Part shown: positions 35,369 through 47,700 of the stretch, piece after piece
Layout of the letters: each line of letters begins with the position of its first letter
How positions within the stretch are numbered: the stretch's first letter is position 1
Assembly: GCA_016165875.1 (NCBI GenBank)
Contig: JABBOT010000006.1
Span: 2,567,438-2,631,437 of the forward strand
Direction of reading: 5' to 3'
Length of the DNA: 64,000 nt
Origin: Acanthopleura granulata
Lineage: Eukaryota; Mollusca; Polyplacophora; Chitonida; Chitonidae
Made by a program: the position numbers and the translations under genes
The notes under the pieces: generated by a model
Told to the model about the DNA's origin: nothing
Database searches by the model: none
The model's input: only the letters and a program-made list of their open reading frames with translations

Positions 35369-36539
35369 CTTTCAGAAGTACATAAAGGCCTTAAAGTGAT
35401 ACTTCTCCATATGAACATTAAAGTTTTTCTGATTCAAAATTCCTCAAACTTCACGAAAAACGACTAACTCTCAAGTGGCCCTATTATACATGAATGAATC
35501 AACCAGTGGTAAGAAAACTGTGAAAAAGCTAAGCTTGGGTGAAGTACATGTATTTATTTATGTGTGACATGAATTGATGTTAAGAAAAATATTAGTTGAA
35601 AAGGAATGGTCAGGACGTATGCACTGTGGCTGTACTTCCCTCATTACTAGTTGGGAAAGGTACAAATTTGGTAAGAAATATCACTGGATCCCCCTTATTA
35701 TGCTGTTGACACATTAGTCACGTTTGTGTCAGTGCCATATTTGTCCTGAAAATTTGCAGAATTAAATTTTTTATGGACACAAATGATGGTCATATTTTGG
35801 ACCTGCATATCTCGCATTTTCCCAGTAGGATAGTATCACATTATAACTTTTATTAAAACCTTCATTAAAACATCTTTTTTAAGATGAATGGTCCAAATCA
35901 GGTGAAATGAATAAAACTTGGCCCCCATGGAAGATATGTTAGTTAAGGTACAGCCAAATCCAGGATGGCTATGGCTTGTATTCCCAAACGATGATCAGAG
36001 TTTAATACTGCATTTGTAGTATAGAATCAGATCACTCCGTTACTAACAGAGTATTGCGTTTATTTTATGTTATTATTTATACATGAGTGAAATCTGAATA
36101 TTTCCTTTGCTGATAAAAGTAATATTTCATTTAGTTAGATTTTTTTACTACATTTGAATTTTACACAGCCAGATGCCATGACATGGAAAATGAAACACTG
36201 TCCATTTATTGATAATAAATGCGATTTTCTTGTAGCATTGGTTACCAACTTACACGAGATGAATCTGTTTTACATATGTGCATTTATTGCATTATTTTAC
36301 CTAATAAGCTGAAAACCAACTCTGCAGATGTGATTTATATTAATTTGATAATATTGTGAAACTGTCAGACACAGGGCTATACTGCTGGTCTGGTTAATGG
36401 CAGCAGTCGAGGTCTGGACCAGGGTTGGGGGGGAGGGCGAAGGGGGGGGGTGTTCTTGGATATGACTAGAGGATATTGGCCTGATAATGCTCAGCAGATC
36501 ATGGTTTAATGTATGGACACTTGTTAGCGAATCTGACGG

Positions 36540-37159
36540 TCGCTTGATGATCGAGAAACCCTGAGCCCTCCGCCCCAGGCAGGGGTCCGAGCACCACTTC
36601 CGATATTACTTGCGACCTCATTAATTATTCAAGAGCGTAGCCGCCGTCTGCTCGATCCTGAAACTTTTTCGCAGCGTTATAAAGCTGCGTATAGCAGAAG
36701 TACATGTACTCTTACACCTAGCTCGAACTATATGGGTATCTGTCATCATCTGGTGTTGGAGGGGGAGGGGAGATTGGGCAAAACCACATAGTGAGCCAGC
36801 TGAGGGAATGGGGAAGAGGATGTTGGGAAGGGGAGGAGGGGCAAGGGTGCAGGGGGGGAGGGTAGCGGGTAGGCCAAAGTGGTAAAATATCACGCACGAT
36901 GCTAATTGACAATACCCCATTTGTAAATACGTCCCTGATAGCTCATATCTTGCGAGCTGAGTTCCCCAGACCTGCATGTCGTACCTCATGTAACTGCTAA
37001 CATTTTCACCTCTGCCGGCCTCCAGTCGAGAACTATTATACCGATGCCGGTTAGCGTAACAGCAGCTGACTGACCAACCAATACACCGAATCCATCTGTA
37101 AATCACGCTATAACTGTTGTCGTCTTAACTCTCTGAAACAGATCAACACAGGAAACAAT
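36540..37159 (+). promoter_or_regulatory. CpG-richer region, possible promoter/5' UTR
   Basis: CpG-containing blocks (GAGCGTAGCCGCCGTCTG, ACTTTTTCGCAGCG, CTCCAGTCGAGAAC, GATGCCGGTTAGCGT) lead to the short candidate first exon at 37160. CTATTATACC near 37035 is a weak TATA-like element and ACCAACCAATACA near 37075 holds a CCAAT box. Low confidence. Confidence 0.3.
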
Positions 37160-37181
37160 ATGCCAGTTTTCCAAGACGAAG
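37160..37181 (+). CDS. Candidate first coding exon (MPVFQDE-), gene unknown
   Basis: ATG in reasonable context (A at -3) followed by 22 nt and a strong donor GAAG|GTACGT (37182), downstream of a CpG-richer patch. A 22-nt coding piece cannot be identified by homology. The exon candidate at 44372-44470 has the compatible phase but is equally unrecognised. It could be a chance ATG-donor pair. Confidence 0.22.
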
Positions 37182-38010
37182 GTACGTTTGTGAAAGTGTC
37201 TGTTATTTGCCTACATACATGTAATACATACAGTGTGTATTTCTGTGAAACGAACATTTTTTGTTTCTGTTCGCTGGCCTTAGTAATTGTAATCTTCGTG
37301 GTCATAGCACACAATGGCTTAATGTGTGATTGGAGCTAAGGTGCAGGAAGGAAAAAAAAAAGGAGACAAGTGAAATCAAAAGTCGATTTATTTCAAGATA
37401 ATTGTGCAGGTAGATTGGGGCTAAACACATATTCTAGATTCTTTGTCATATGCAAATTCTGAAAAGCCTGGCTACCTTATATCCAAGGTATGAAACATGT
37501 ACTATAACCTTGTGATACACCTGGGATAATTAATTATCAATTACCATTAATCTCTGCCGTGCACTGCAGGCCCTTATTGTACTGACATCCAAATCTGAGT
37601 ATTCTCCACCCGATTGGTGTGCATATTTAAAGATTGTTCGTTAAGGCGACCCTAGTATAAGCAACATATGTAGTGTAAGCAGAAATAGGCATAAAAAGTT
37701 GTAAAATCTGAAAGCTGTAGAACTCCTGACTGTCGTTGTCGTTGTTGTTACAAGTGTAAATCAATGGTAAACTGCAAGTCTAAAGAAATACTACTGTTGA
37801 TCATAGACTTACTGTATCTCTGTGAAGTTCCTGGTTTTTTAAAGGACATCAGAGTACGGCTTGATCCTGATTGATTCATCCACGTAATGTAAGGGTGCTT
37901 AGAAGGTTTCTTAGTGAACTTTAATTAATTTCCATACTGTAAAACTGAAGTGTTGGCATTGAAACTATTGTTTCAAGGCCTTTGTGCATGGTTCTCAGAG
38001 TGCCTTAAAT

Positions 38011-38345
38011 AGAGGATATTGGACGGAGAAGGTTGAATACCATAAATATTGTGCGAGTGAAAGGTGGAAATGACAACCTGCAAGACCTGAACTGGGTTAT
38101 CATTTCCACCTCTCACGCGAACAATATTTATGGTATTCAGCTTTCAATGTGCAATATTCTGTTTATTATTTATACCGTAATAGTATCAAGACTTTGTGTA
38201 CTTTAAAGGATTTTCGGCATTTTTTCCAGCCGTATGCTGTCGCAAACATGCCCAGAGCATCAAAATGTGGTATTTCACTGCAGTGAACACTTTTATCAGT
38301 GAAGGAAATGCTCAGACTTCACTGATGTGTAAATAATAAATGGTT
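38011..38345 (+). mobile_element. Foldback element, copy B
   Basis: Arms of ~60 bp: ATACCATAAATATTGTGCGA on the left pairs with CGCGAACAATATTTATGGTA on the right (38117-38136), and TGGAAATGA with TCATTTCCA inside. The body ATTTCACTGCAGTGAACAC follows. Compared with copy A it lacks ~170 bp in the body. Confidence 0.75.
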
Positions 38346-38739
38346 TTACATGCCAGGCTTTAGGTCAAAATACAGTATATATTACTTTCAGCGAAATTAT
38401 TAAGATATTTATAACATATAAATCTGCAGAGCTAATAATAAATTTACATACATTTCACTGTAAATCCATAGAAATGTATTTGTTAAACCATGTAGCACTG
38501 TTCATGTAGTTTATTGAGTTTAAGGTTCATGAATTACATGTAATTATTCTGTTATACATGTATGCGTCTGATTTTACCAGTGCAGATACAGGTTATTATT
38601 TGCAGCAATCACCTATCTGATAAAAATGAAAAGTATCTGGTTAATACTTAAAGACAAATCAATATATATACAGACATAGACAGACCACCCAAAACACACA
38701 TCTTGTGGAAGTGGATAAAGGGATTCACTCTCACTGTCT

Positions 38740-40110
38740 AACTTGTTTCCATCGTTCCTGAGGCCTTCGTTGTAATACCAAGTCAACAGGGCTTTTGTCT
38801 AGTCTTATATGAAGTTTGCAAGAGATCACCAGCTGTAAAGTTTCCATTGTTCTGAATGCTTAGGTTGTAATAAGAAGTCAACGGGGCTTTTGTCTGATCT
38901 TACATGAAGTTTGTTGGAGATCACCTGCTGTCCACCCTGTTTCCATTGTTCTGAGTACCTTGGTTGTTATAAGAAGTCAGCGGGGCTTTTGTCTGGTCTT
39001 ATATGAATTTTTCCAGAGATCACTAGCTGTCCATCCTGTTTCCATTGTTCCTGAGGCTTTGGTTGTAATAAGCAGTCAGCAGGGCTTTTGTCTGGTCTTA
39101 TATGAGGTTTGTTAGAGATCACCAGCTGTAAACCCTGTTTCCATTGTTCTGAGTGCCTTGTTTGTAATAAGAAGTCATCAGGGCTTTTGTCTGGTCTTAT
39201 ATGAAGTTTGTTAGAGATCGCCTGCTGTCCACCCTGTTTCCATTGTTCTGAGTGCCTCGGTTGTAATAAGAAGTCATCAGGGCTTTTGTCTGGTCTTACA
39301 TGAAGTTTGCCAGTGATCACCAGCTGTCCATGTTGTTTCCATTGTTCTTGAAGCCTTGGTTGTAATAAGAAGTTATCAGGGCTTTTATCTGGCCTTACGT
39401 GAAGTTTGCTAGAGATCACCAGCTGTCCACGTTTCCATTGTCCTGAGTGCCATGGCTGGAATAAGCAGTCAGCAGGCCTTTTGTGTGGTCTTATATGGGG
39501 TTTGTCAGAGATCACCGGCTGTCCACCCTGTTTCCATTGTTCTGTGTACCTTGGTTGTTATAAGAAGTCAGCGGGGCTTTTGTCTAGTCTTATATGAATT
39601 TTGCCAGAGACCACTAGCTGTCCACCCTGTTTCCACTGTTCTCCTGGCCTTGGTTGTAATAAGAAATCACCAGGGCTATTGTCTGGCCTTATGTGAAGTT
39701 TGCTAGAGATCACCAGCTGTCCATGTTGTTTCCATTGTTCTGAGTGCCTTGGTTGTAATAAGAAGTCAACAGGACTTTTGTTTGGTGTTATATGAAGTTT
39801 CCCGGAGATCATCAGCTGTCCACCCTGTTTCCATTATTCTCCGTGCCTTGTTTGTAATAAGAAGTCATCAGGGCTTTTGTCTGATATTATATGAAGTTTT
39901 CTGGAGATCACCTGCTGTCCACATCGTTTCCATTGTTCTGAGTGCCTTGGTTGTAATAAGAAGTCATCAAGGCTTTTGTCCGGCGTTATATGAAGTTTGC
40001 TAGAGATGACTAGCTGTCCACCCTGTTTTCATTGCTCTTGATGCCTTGGTTGTAATATCCAGTAAGCCGGGCTTTTATCTGGTCTTAATTGAAGTTTGCT
40101 GGAGATATCT
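38740..40110 (-). repeat. 99-bp minisatellite, about 14 copies
   Basis: Plus-strand unit contains GGTTGTAATAAGAAGTCA, GGGCTTTTGTCTGGTCTTA and CCACCCTGTTTCCATTGTTC. Because 99 is divisible by three, the minus strand reads a 33-residue repeat (HIRPDKSPADFLLQPRHSE...) through five units at 38967-39515 and again at 39558-39812, interrupted by a few stops (for example TAA where others have TTA). Plus frames are also open in parts, so coding is not implied. Confidence 0.95.
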
Positions 40111-40113
40111 TAC

Positions 40114-40254
40114 CTTCCACCAATTTTTTTTCGACTGGGGAGAGTAAGCCAGTAAAGTTTTGCCAGAGTTGGGTGGTTTATGCCAAACATTCCAATCTCC
40201 CCCATCCATAAGACTGTCTAGGCACTGCGATGCTGTACAATTAAAATTCTTCAT
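40114..40254 (-). other. Candidate exon next to the 99-bp array, unrecognised
   Basis: Minus-strand frame of 47 codons starting ATG (40254), with CLDSLMDGGDWNVWHKPPNS and KTLLAYSPQSKKNWWK, ending at a strong donor GGAAG|GTAAGATA. Composition is protein-like. No homologue recognised and no partner exon fixed. Confidence 0.25.
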
Positions 40255-41699
40255 GATGGCTTCAAACAATATATAGATAAATAAAAACATAATACAGGTG
40301 TTTTGTCCTTTTAGACTGGATCATGGATTAATGCCTAATTAATGTGTTTCAATAGCACCTGTTTTTTTTATAATTTTCTGAAAGAACACTTTTAACTAAT
40401 ATTCCCTAAGGACTGTGGCTGCCATTTAATAAAAGCACACAAAATAAGCTGGGCTAAAACTTCTCACTGTTCATTCCAGGTATGCATTATCTGTCAGCCA
40501 GTAGTTTGCTTTTGGTGCATGGGTGAAATTGTGTTGGACAGGATATGGAAGGTTGGGGTTAGTTGCATGGTTCATAGATCCACAGTCCTCTATATTATGG
40601 CCACATTCTGAAGTCGGTCATGCTAAAGACACCTGTACATGTGTTCAAGTCTGCAAATAAGAAGCCTCTTGTCTGGTGGAAACTAAGTTGTTCTTGACAG
40701 ACTTCATATGTATATAACATAGAGAACATTAAAATGCTACTTGCATTAAACAGGTTTCGAAATTTGTCAGCCACAAGTGAAAAAGTTTTTAGCTGGTTAC
40801 ATGGAAGCCTGGTAAAGATTTGTCAGCAGTGAACAAGTGGCTTGTTTTTTCAGTAGTGAGCTGTAGTGCTTTTTTAGATATCTGGGAAATGAGAGTGGCC
40901 AGCTCAGATTGTAGAAAATGTGGGTAGATTGGGGTTAGCTACAGAGCCACTTTTTTCACAGGCCTCTGAAATGCAGCTACACACCTCCACTACTAGGTGA
41001 CACCTTTGGGAATGGTAGAACCCTGCTAAAAGTGTGTCAGAAGTTAGCTAGTGGTGTGCTGGTATTCAGGTTCTGGAATGCTGCAAGAATCTTGATTTAT
41101 AATCCAGTGTCATCTTCACTTTCACTGTGCGTCAAAAAAAAAAAAAAATACAAACATATAAAAGAAACACATACCTCTTCTAAAAGAAAAATGTTTAAAT
41201 GTTGATTCCCATTTGTAAGAATTTTTTCTTGTCAAAGTCATATCTTAATATATTTTTCATATTTTTAAAACATTATTTCAAAACTTCTATATATTGCGTA
41301 TAGTATCTCAACCGAAGCACATATAATTTTTCTTATAGTAATTAAAAAGCAAGGTGCAAATCCTGCATGCAGATACATGTATTCTACTTTGTTGAGAATG
41401 AGTTTCGTACACTGTGGAGAATTTACAACAGTAACATGTGCATTATGTATACACATACTGTACTTCTAATAGCTTACGTCAAAAGTGAATTCCAGTGGTG
41501 GACAGTGAGAACCAGTAATTACATGTACAGTGTATGCGCCATGTAAATGTTATTACAGACATATTAGATGCTGATCTTGTGTGGACAATCACAGGTCCAT
41601 ATTGGAATTTGTCTGGTGCATCAGTGTTCCAGGGGTTAAGACATGGATTCCTCATGAATTATTGATTTTGAATTCAACCCACTGTAGGCAATTGGCAGT

Positions 41700-42005
41700 T
41701 TGCTTTGAAGGTATTTGAACTGGAAAACAGGGCGAGACAGAGTGGAAAACTATGTTGAAATTGCTGTCCAATGGGCTTGCTCAATGAATTTGGTTTTACG
41801 CCAGACATACAGTGTGCGCCAGGGACCATAAAATCGAAAGTTTTTAAACTGACCAGACTAGTGGCATTGAAGTTTTTCAGTGTAGAGAGAGTGTCAAAAA
41901 TGGCGTGCATGACTGGCTTGTTTAAATTTGATTGTAATCAAGGTTTATTCCACTGAAGTGACAAGCATCGTCGTAGACTGACAGCTCAGCCAGAAGAGTA
42001 CAGCT
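41700..42005 (+). other. Possible untranslated exon ending at a consensus donor
   Basis: A consensus donor ACAGCT|GTAAGT at 42006 follows a stretch in which all frames stop. The 5' limit is not defined. Confidence 0.15.
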
Positions 42006-42415
42006 GTAAGTTTATTTATAATACAGTATACCTATTTCTTGTTGCATGTTTAGGTTTCCCAACAGTTGGCTTGAGGGTGATATTTTGAGGAAAACAACCC
42101 AAATTGTTTTTGAATACATGACTTCAAGTTTGCAGCGCTGAAACTGTTCGACACTCGACAAGCTTTTTTGAAGTGAAGTCTTAAGCGTGCAACATGTGCA
42201 GGTTACATTAAGCTGAATTCAGGCAATCATAAAACCATGGATGAACTTCCCATTCCGTCCATAAGAGATTTACCAGATGTGAATAGCTTCATAAACGTAT
42301 TTATATAGGATACCTTTAGCATAATGTGGTGTACATGAACCTGCATTATTGACATTCATACGCATGTACAGGTCCATGTGGAGGTACAATTTTCAAATGG
42401 CAAATAAAGTATATC

Positions 42416-42680
42416 TGTTTATTTGTTTATTTGATTGTTTGTTCTACGCCATACTTAAGAATATTTCACTTATACGTTGTCGACCAGCATCATGGTGGGA
42501 TGAAACCGGGCAGAGCCCAGGGGAAACTGTCACGACCATCTGCAGGTTGCTGGCAGACCTTCCTGCATTCGGCCGAAGAGGAAGCCAGCATGAGCTGGAC
42601 ATCGAACTCACAGCGACCACTTTGAGGAGGGACTCATGGGGCATTGCTCACATTGATAGTGTGCTGATTGACCGAGCATA
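42416..42680 (-). mobile_element. SINE copy, nearly complete but head decayed
   Basis: Inverse orientation: TTTGTTTATTTGATTG, CATACTTAAGAATATTTCAC, CAGCATCATGGTGGGATGAA, CATCGAACTCACAGCGACCA and a diverged head ending near GATTGACCGAGC. Confidence 0.85.
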
Positions 42681-42744
42681 TAAAGTATAGCTTAAAACTG
42701 TCATGGTACATGTGTAAGTTAAAGATTTGTGAGTATGGCATTGA

Positions 42745-42790
42745 ATTTATTTATTTATTTGATCGGCTAGCATTATGGTGGGCAGAAACT
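42745..42790 (-). mobile_element. Short SINE tail fragment
   Basis: TTTATTTATTTATTTGATCG joined directly to GCTAGCATTATGGTGGG, so the segment between is deleted. Lies 65 bp from the larger copy. Confidence 0.6.
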
Positions 42791-43268
42791 CAGAGTATAG
42801 CATTAAATGACGATCCGATTAATAATTAAATGAGACATGAGCACGCAAGAGTTGTTACTGAATAAGGTTTTCAGAATAGAATGGCTAAAATGTGAATATT
42901 TTACCCATACAATCAGTCTAAATTTATAGAGTGAAAGCTAAGTTCAAATGTCCATCATTGAGACTGAATAATCATTGATATCAGCAAGTGTGCACTCTCA
43001 GTATATGTGACTGACGACCCAACAGTCGAGAGAATGCCAGGATGTAACAGTTACAGTGTGATGCAACAACACCACCGACATAACGCTTCAAAAGAATATC
43101 CAAAGAACATTGTCACTAACGTTATGATATCATAATTCCCAGATCACTGCTTAATAATTCAAAGCTCCTCGACATGACAGGAAATGGCAATTGAAGCCTC
43201 TTTTGTTTTTCAAGAAACCTTCTATGCAGTTTTTAGAGTTTGCCGCCGGATAAATTCGTTAGATGATT

Positions 43269-43386
43269 ACCAAGTGAAAGGACACAAAACTGTATGGGGT
43301 CAGTAAGCCTCATGTTGGGCTCAGCTGACACCTCGTCCAGTATGAGACTTACTGACACCATATAGTTCTGTATCCTTTCTCTCGGT
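43269..43386. repeat. Inverted repeat: 45-bp arms, 28-nt loop
   Basis: Arm 43269-43313 (ACCAAGTGAAAGGACACAAA...) is the imperfect reverse complement of 43342-43386, roughly 80% matched. A single stem-loop; could be a small foldback element or a structured RNA. Confidence 0.8.
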
Positions 43387-43959
43387 ATAACCATGTAGCC
43401 AATAGTATCTAAAAATGGAATGTTTACCCCAGTCACCTAGGTTTCCTCCACCAAAGAAACTGTAGAAAAGTCTTTAAGTATTGTGTTATCCAATAATCCA
43501 ATTGTACCAATAAATGAATAAATAAATAAGTGTATCAGTATTTTTGTCAAGATAATGGATTGTATGATGTACATAAACATTTACATGTAGTTACATGTGT
43601 TACAAAATAGAGAATAGAAATAGAATAGAATAGAAAAGTGCTGTAGGGTTTGAAAATTCAACCTCGTGCTGATATTTTCTAATTAAGGTGCAAATTTCAG
43701 GTTATAGAACGTAACTTATTATTGACGGCTTCATTGAGTTGCAGAAAATGTGCCACTGGTACGTGTAGTAATGGAAGGTTATAACAGTTCTTGACATTGG
43801 TAAAGGTAGCTGTTTTTACTACTCACACAAGCCTTTTTACCAATATTGGCGAAGGTACCAAACTTTCAGCAACCTTGAACATTTCTTCAAGGTCATTGGG
43901 ATCATTTAAGTTAAATTTTATAAATGGCTTGTAAACACTCTGTCATTCCTAAGTAAACT

Positions 43960-44230
43960 TTCTATCTATTGAACAGTTGAAGTAAAATTCACCAAACTTA
44001 TACCACGCTTATCCCTTGTAATATGAGGCAGAACCCTGTTGATTTTAACTGGTCTTCTCTTATTTTTTCTGTCTGTCTGTCCTTGTGTCTTTTCACTTCC
44101 CTGTAAACACTCAATCTTTTGAACAATCTTTCCCAAGTTCACCAAACTTACATCACATCTACACTCCTTCATAATTAAGAAACCCATTGATTTTTGGTGA
44201 CCTTGACCTTTTCAAGGTAATTACAGTAAT
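43960..44230 (+). repeat. Two diverged ~150-bp tandem units
   Basis: TTGAACAGTTGAAGTAAAAT and TTGAACAATCTTTCCCAAGT each precede TTCACCAAACTTA, at ~150-bp spacing. Confidence 0.5.
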
Positions 44231-44371
44231 TTAAGTTAAAGCTTACTTATATAATTTCTCTTTGAATTTTGATTTATTTATTGCATTGTACAGGTGCTTA
44301 GGGCTGAGGAGTATTTTTATCATTGGCCGACATCGATAACTATGGTAACTCGGCCACACTTTTGTTTGCAG

Positions 44372-44470
44372 TCACGAAATTCACCTTGAACCCTTTGCAG
44401 ATGCACAGATTTTTCAGCACCGAGAATAGAGTGATAATCGTGAAGATTGAACACGCCATCACAGAATCAG
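44372..44470 (+). other. Candidate coding exon, phase 1-1, unrecognised
   Basis: Acceptor ACTTTTGTTTGCAG (ends 44371), donor AATCAG|GTAACC (44471). Only one frame is open: TKFTLNPLQMHRFFSTENR then VIIVKIEHAITES. A partial copy of its 3' part (ATGAAGATTGAACACCCCAT) is at 56537, so it may belong to a repeat instead. Confidence 0.2.
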
Positions 44471-44559
44471 GTAACCATAGCAGTGGTGTGCTATATGTAG
44501 AATTACTCCACCCCCATCTCTGTTTTCCTTTGTATATGACCTCCTAATCTTGATCTTTT

Positions 44560-44740
44560 GTGTTCCTTTGACCTTTCCCGTTGACCTTGATCTTTTCCCC
44601 TTACCTTGACCTTTCCCTGTTGCCTTGACCTTTCCCTGTTGCCTTGACCTTTCCCGTTGACCTTGATATTTTCCTCTTACCTTGACCTTTCCCTGTTGCC
44701 TTGACTTTTTCTGTTCCTTGACCTTTTTCTGTTATATGCT
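44560..44740 (+). repeat. ~19-bp tandem repeat rich in TGACCT
   Basis: Unit CCTTGACCTTTCCCTGTTG with variants CGTTGACCTTGATCTTTTC. TGACCT is the complement of the AGGTCA nuclear-receptor half-site, but here it is part of a simple array. Confidence 0.8.
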
Positions 44741-47700
44741 ATCTACATAGTACATGTATGTGAGGGTTATTAGGCCTGTGTGTCACTACCTGGCTCTGCT
44801 TGGAGAAACAGTCCCCTCACAAGCCTACAAATAGTTGCCTGACATTTTTGAAAACACCCCTTTGCACGAAATGATATGACCATGTTGTCCACATTATATT
44901 ACTGGCCACACAGTCTCTTGGGTCATACCACTTCCACCAAATAGGTTTTTCCAAACATGTCAGGCACCTCTTTGCAGGCTTGCCCTTACTAGCCCTCTAC
45001 AAGAGCCCTTTCCAGCTTTTCCCTCCAGGGACATATATGTACATAATGAGATACAAATAAACCACCGGATACAGGTGCATGCATGCATAAACAATCATGG
45101 CAGCTAGCTTTACCCACTACACTTTTAGGTGTGGTGTGTGTAGGTGCGTAACATATATTTAGGAAATGGGCCCCTCTTGTCTTAGGATTACTTTACAGTT
45201 TTTTTTTCTCTCCCATGACCTGTTTCTTTCTGTCTTTCACCTTTTTTTCTTTATCATTAACATTTTTCTTCAGCCTCCTGTTGTCCTTGACCTTACCATG
45301 ATGCCCTATTTCTGACCTTTCTGTGACCTTTATCTTTCATAGCCTTGGCTTGATGTGAGTCTACCATTTGCATGAATGTTTAGCTTTGATAATACAGGAT
45401 ATTTATTGCACCATTTTCTAATAAGGTGTATTTAAATTTGGGGGGTGGGCGAAGAACCTGATTTTTTGCATATGCAAGTGTATACATTTACGTGAGCTTT
45501 TTAGAATTTTTAGCAGTAACACAACAATTTGTAGAATGTTTATTGCCACACATTTATGCATGTTATTGAAGTCTTAAGTTGACTGGAAATATATCTAACT
45601 GAAAGTCTGAAGGCAATAATTGTATTAAAATAAATATTGACCTGGTGATTATACAAGCCATAGGTGTAGTTCTTAGTTGCCTGCTAGATTTTTTAGAGGT
45701 AATTTTCGGGTAGATACTACACAGTTTCATAAAGAGAAGGTTGTGTAATCATATTGGTATAGACCTGTGATTTTATACAGTTTAGCTAAAACCTGTATCT
45801 GAAAAGAAACAGCACTTGCATGCATTCACAGTACATTCGTGCAAAGGAAGGCAACCCTGAAGAGATTTTATGGCTGATGTGATTTTGATAATTCTTATGA
45901 GGGACTATTAGTAAAAGTGTCAAATAATCGATTACCTGATTTAAGTAGCTTTGAAGTTAATGCAAATGTAGTTTGTATGTAGTTGTTATGCAGTATGCAT
46001 GTAATGCAAATCCTTGCTCTTTAGATTATAAAGTCAGGTGTGGTCAGTACAGTTGCTGTCTGGAATGCAGCAGTGTATATGGCACCTGTGATATTGTTCA
46101 AATACCAGTGCACATGCATGCACAAGTGGATGTATTCTACACCCAGCGGTTTACTAAGGAAGTGACTTGAGTCAAACTGTGTGTGACAGTTATAGTTGCA
46201 GCCAGTGACTTTAATACATGATTTCATGTAGTTGTGATGAGATAAATCCAAAGGTTGTCTGTTGAAAGTTGGTCAGAAGCCAAATAACAGTAAGCAAAGA
46301 AAGGAAGACAAAGGAAGTTACTACAAATGTGTATAATGCCAGAAGGTACTATTGTACTAAACATACAGCTTTTCTTGTTACCCATATAATGTAGAGTACC
46401 TTACCTGTAAATTGGGCTCACACCAATCTTGAAAACATTGTAGACAGGGAATGTTGGTTGCTGAATAAACCTATAGCTAACATTGTTAGAGCTATCTCTC
46501 AGTATGAATTTGTGCAGTGTTATTTAATGTGAGCCTGGGTGTATTTAAGTTATCTCCCCCTGAGCCATATTCTGTGTGTGCACGCGCCAGATGTGGACTT
46601 CTTGATGGGCTTCAGTTGAATCTGTTAACTGTCACCAACCTTATTATGCATGTAGACAACAGCCTTCGTTATGTGTTAATGATTTTAGAAAATTCAAGAC
46701 AAAGTACAATGTATGAACCTTAAAAATTTCCAAGGATATGTCAGTTAACATCAGCTCGCCAGTTGCCATGGATACCCTTCATGAGGGTTTCTGTGAACGT
46801 AAGGAACACTGAGTGCTTTCAGTGAAGGCTGAAATAAATGCGATGAAAAAAATGGTTTCATGAATTATGTGTTACTTTGGGGAGAAATGTACAAGAGCTG
46901 GTGAGTGGTGGGGAATTTGAAGCAGAGTGGGGGTGATTTGGGGAAGCGAGGCAAGAGGAAACTTATACAACAGTTTACGGGGTGACTGTGACATGTTTTT
47001 TTGGGTTTGAAATGTTTGACAGTTGTCTGGTTCAGGTTGGTGCAGACATATCGTCTAGAAAACCTCACATCATCCTGACAAATGAAAAGTCACTTGATCG
47101 TTAAACTTGCCAAAGTCTACATCGAGAGAGGGGTCTGACATAGCCATCTGCACGCACTGCATTTTGCTCCTGGCGTTGCCAAACGAGATAACTTAAGCTG
47201 TGTAGACAGTTGTTTCATCTTTTAATGCAGCCTATCTGATCCTTGTTGGCATGCGTACATGTGTAAAGTACATGACTGATCTGTGATCATTGCGATACGT
47301 ATGAATTGCTTGTAACTTTAAGTGGAAAACAGGTTCCCAGCGCAACAGCCTCGGTGCAGGGATGTCGCCTGCTGGGCCCCCAGGGGAAATCAGCAAATAG
47401 GGGCATGAGTGAAGTGTGTCAATATGACCAGCTACACCCTAAGGAGGGTTGTACCTTGTTGTGAAGGTCCCACGAGTGACAGACACAGACGGCTTGAGCT
47501 CCTTTGTCATGAGCTGTCAGTTTTACCAGATAGATTTCACAACCAGCATAATGATAGAGTCAAACAAAACTATATGTCAAGATTAACACGTCAGCACTTT
47601 TCCTGTTTCTGTTTTTTGTGTCTTTTTTTTTCTTTCGTTTTACTATATCACTGCTATCGGTCAATCTGATGTTATCCCTTGTAATGGTTGTGGACAAACT

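Larger units (their letters stand above)
27140..36500. other. Long stretch without an identified gene
   Basis: Apart from the splice-bounded candidate at 28426 and SINE/inverted-repeat elements I see nothing coding. The ORF at 29234-29572 (112 codons) and those at 31008-31829 are of a length expected by chance in this much DNA. A minus frame at 33169-33360 ends in a hydrophobic run (LLAILIAVLGFAFG) but lacks splice or domain support. Confidence 0.5.

Noticed and set aside
36621..37106. 161-codon minus-strand ORF
   Set aside because: Open because the region is GC-rich with poly-purine runs (GGGGAGGAGGGG); Pro/Leu/Ser-rich translation without family motifs or splice sites.
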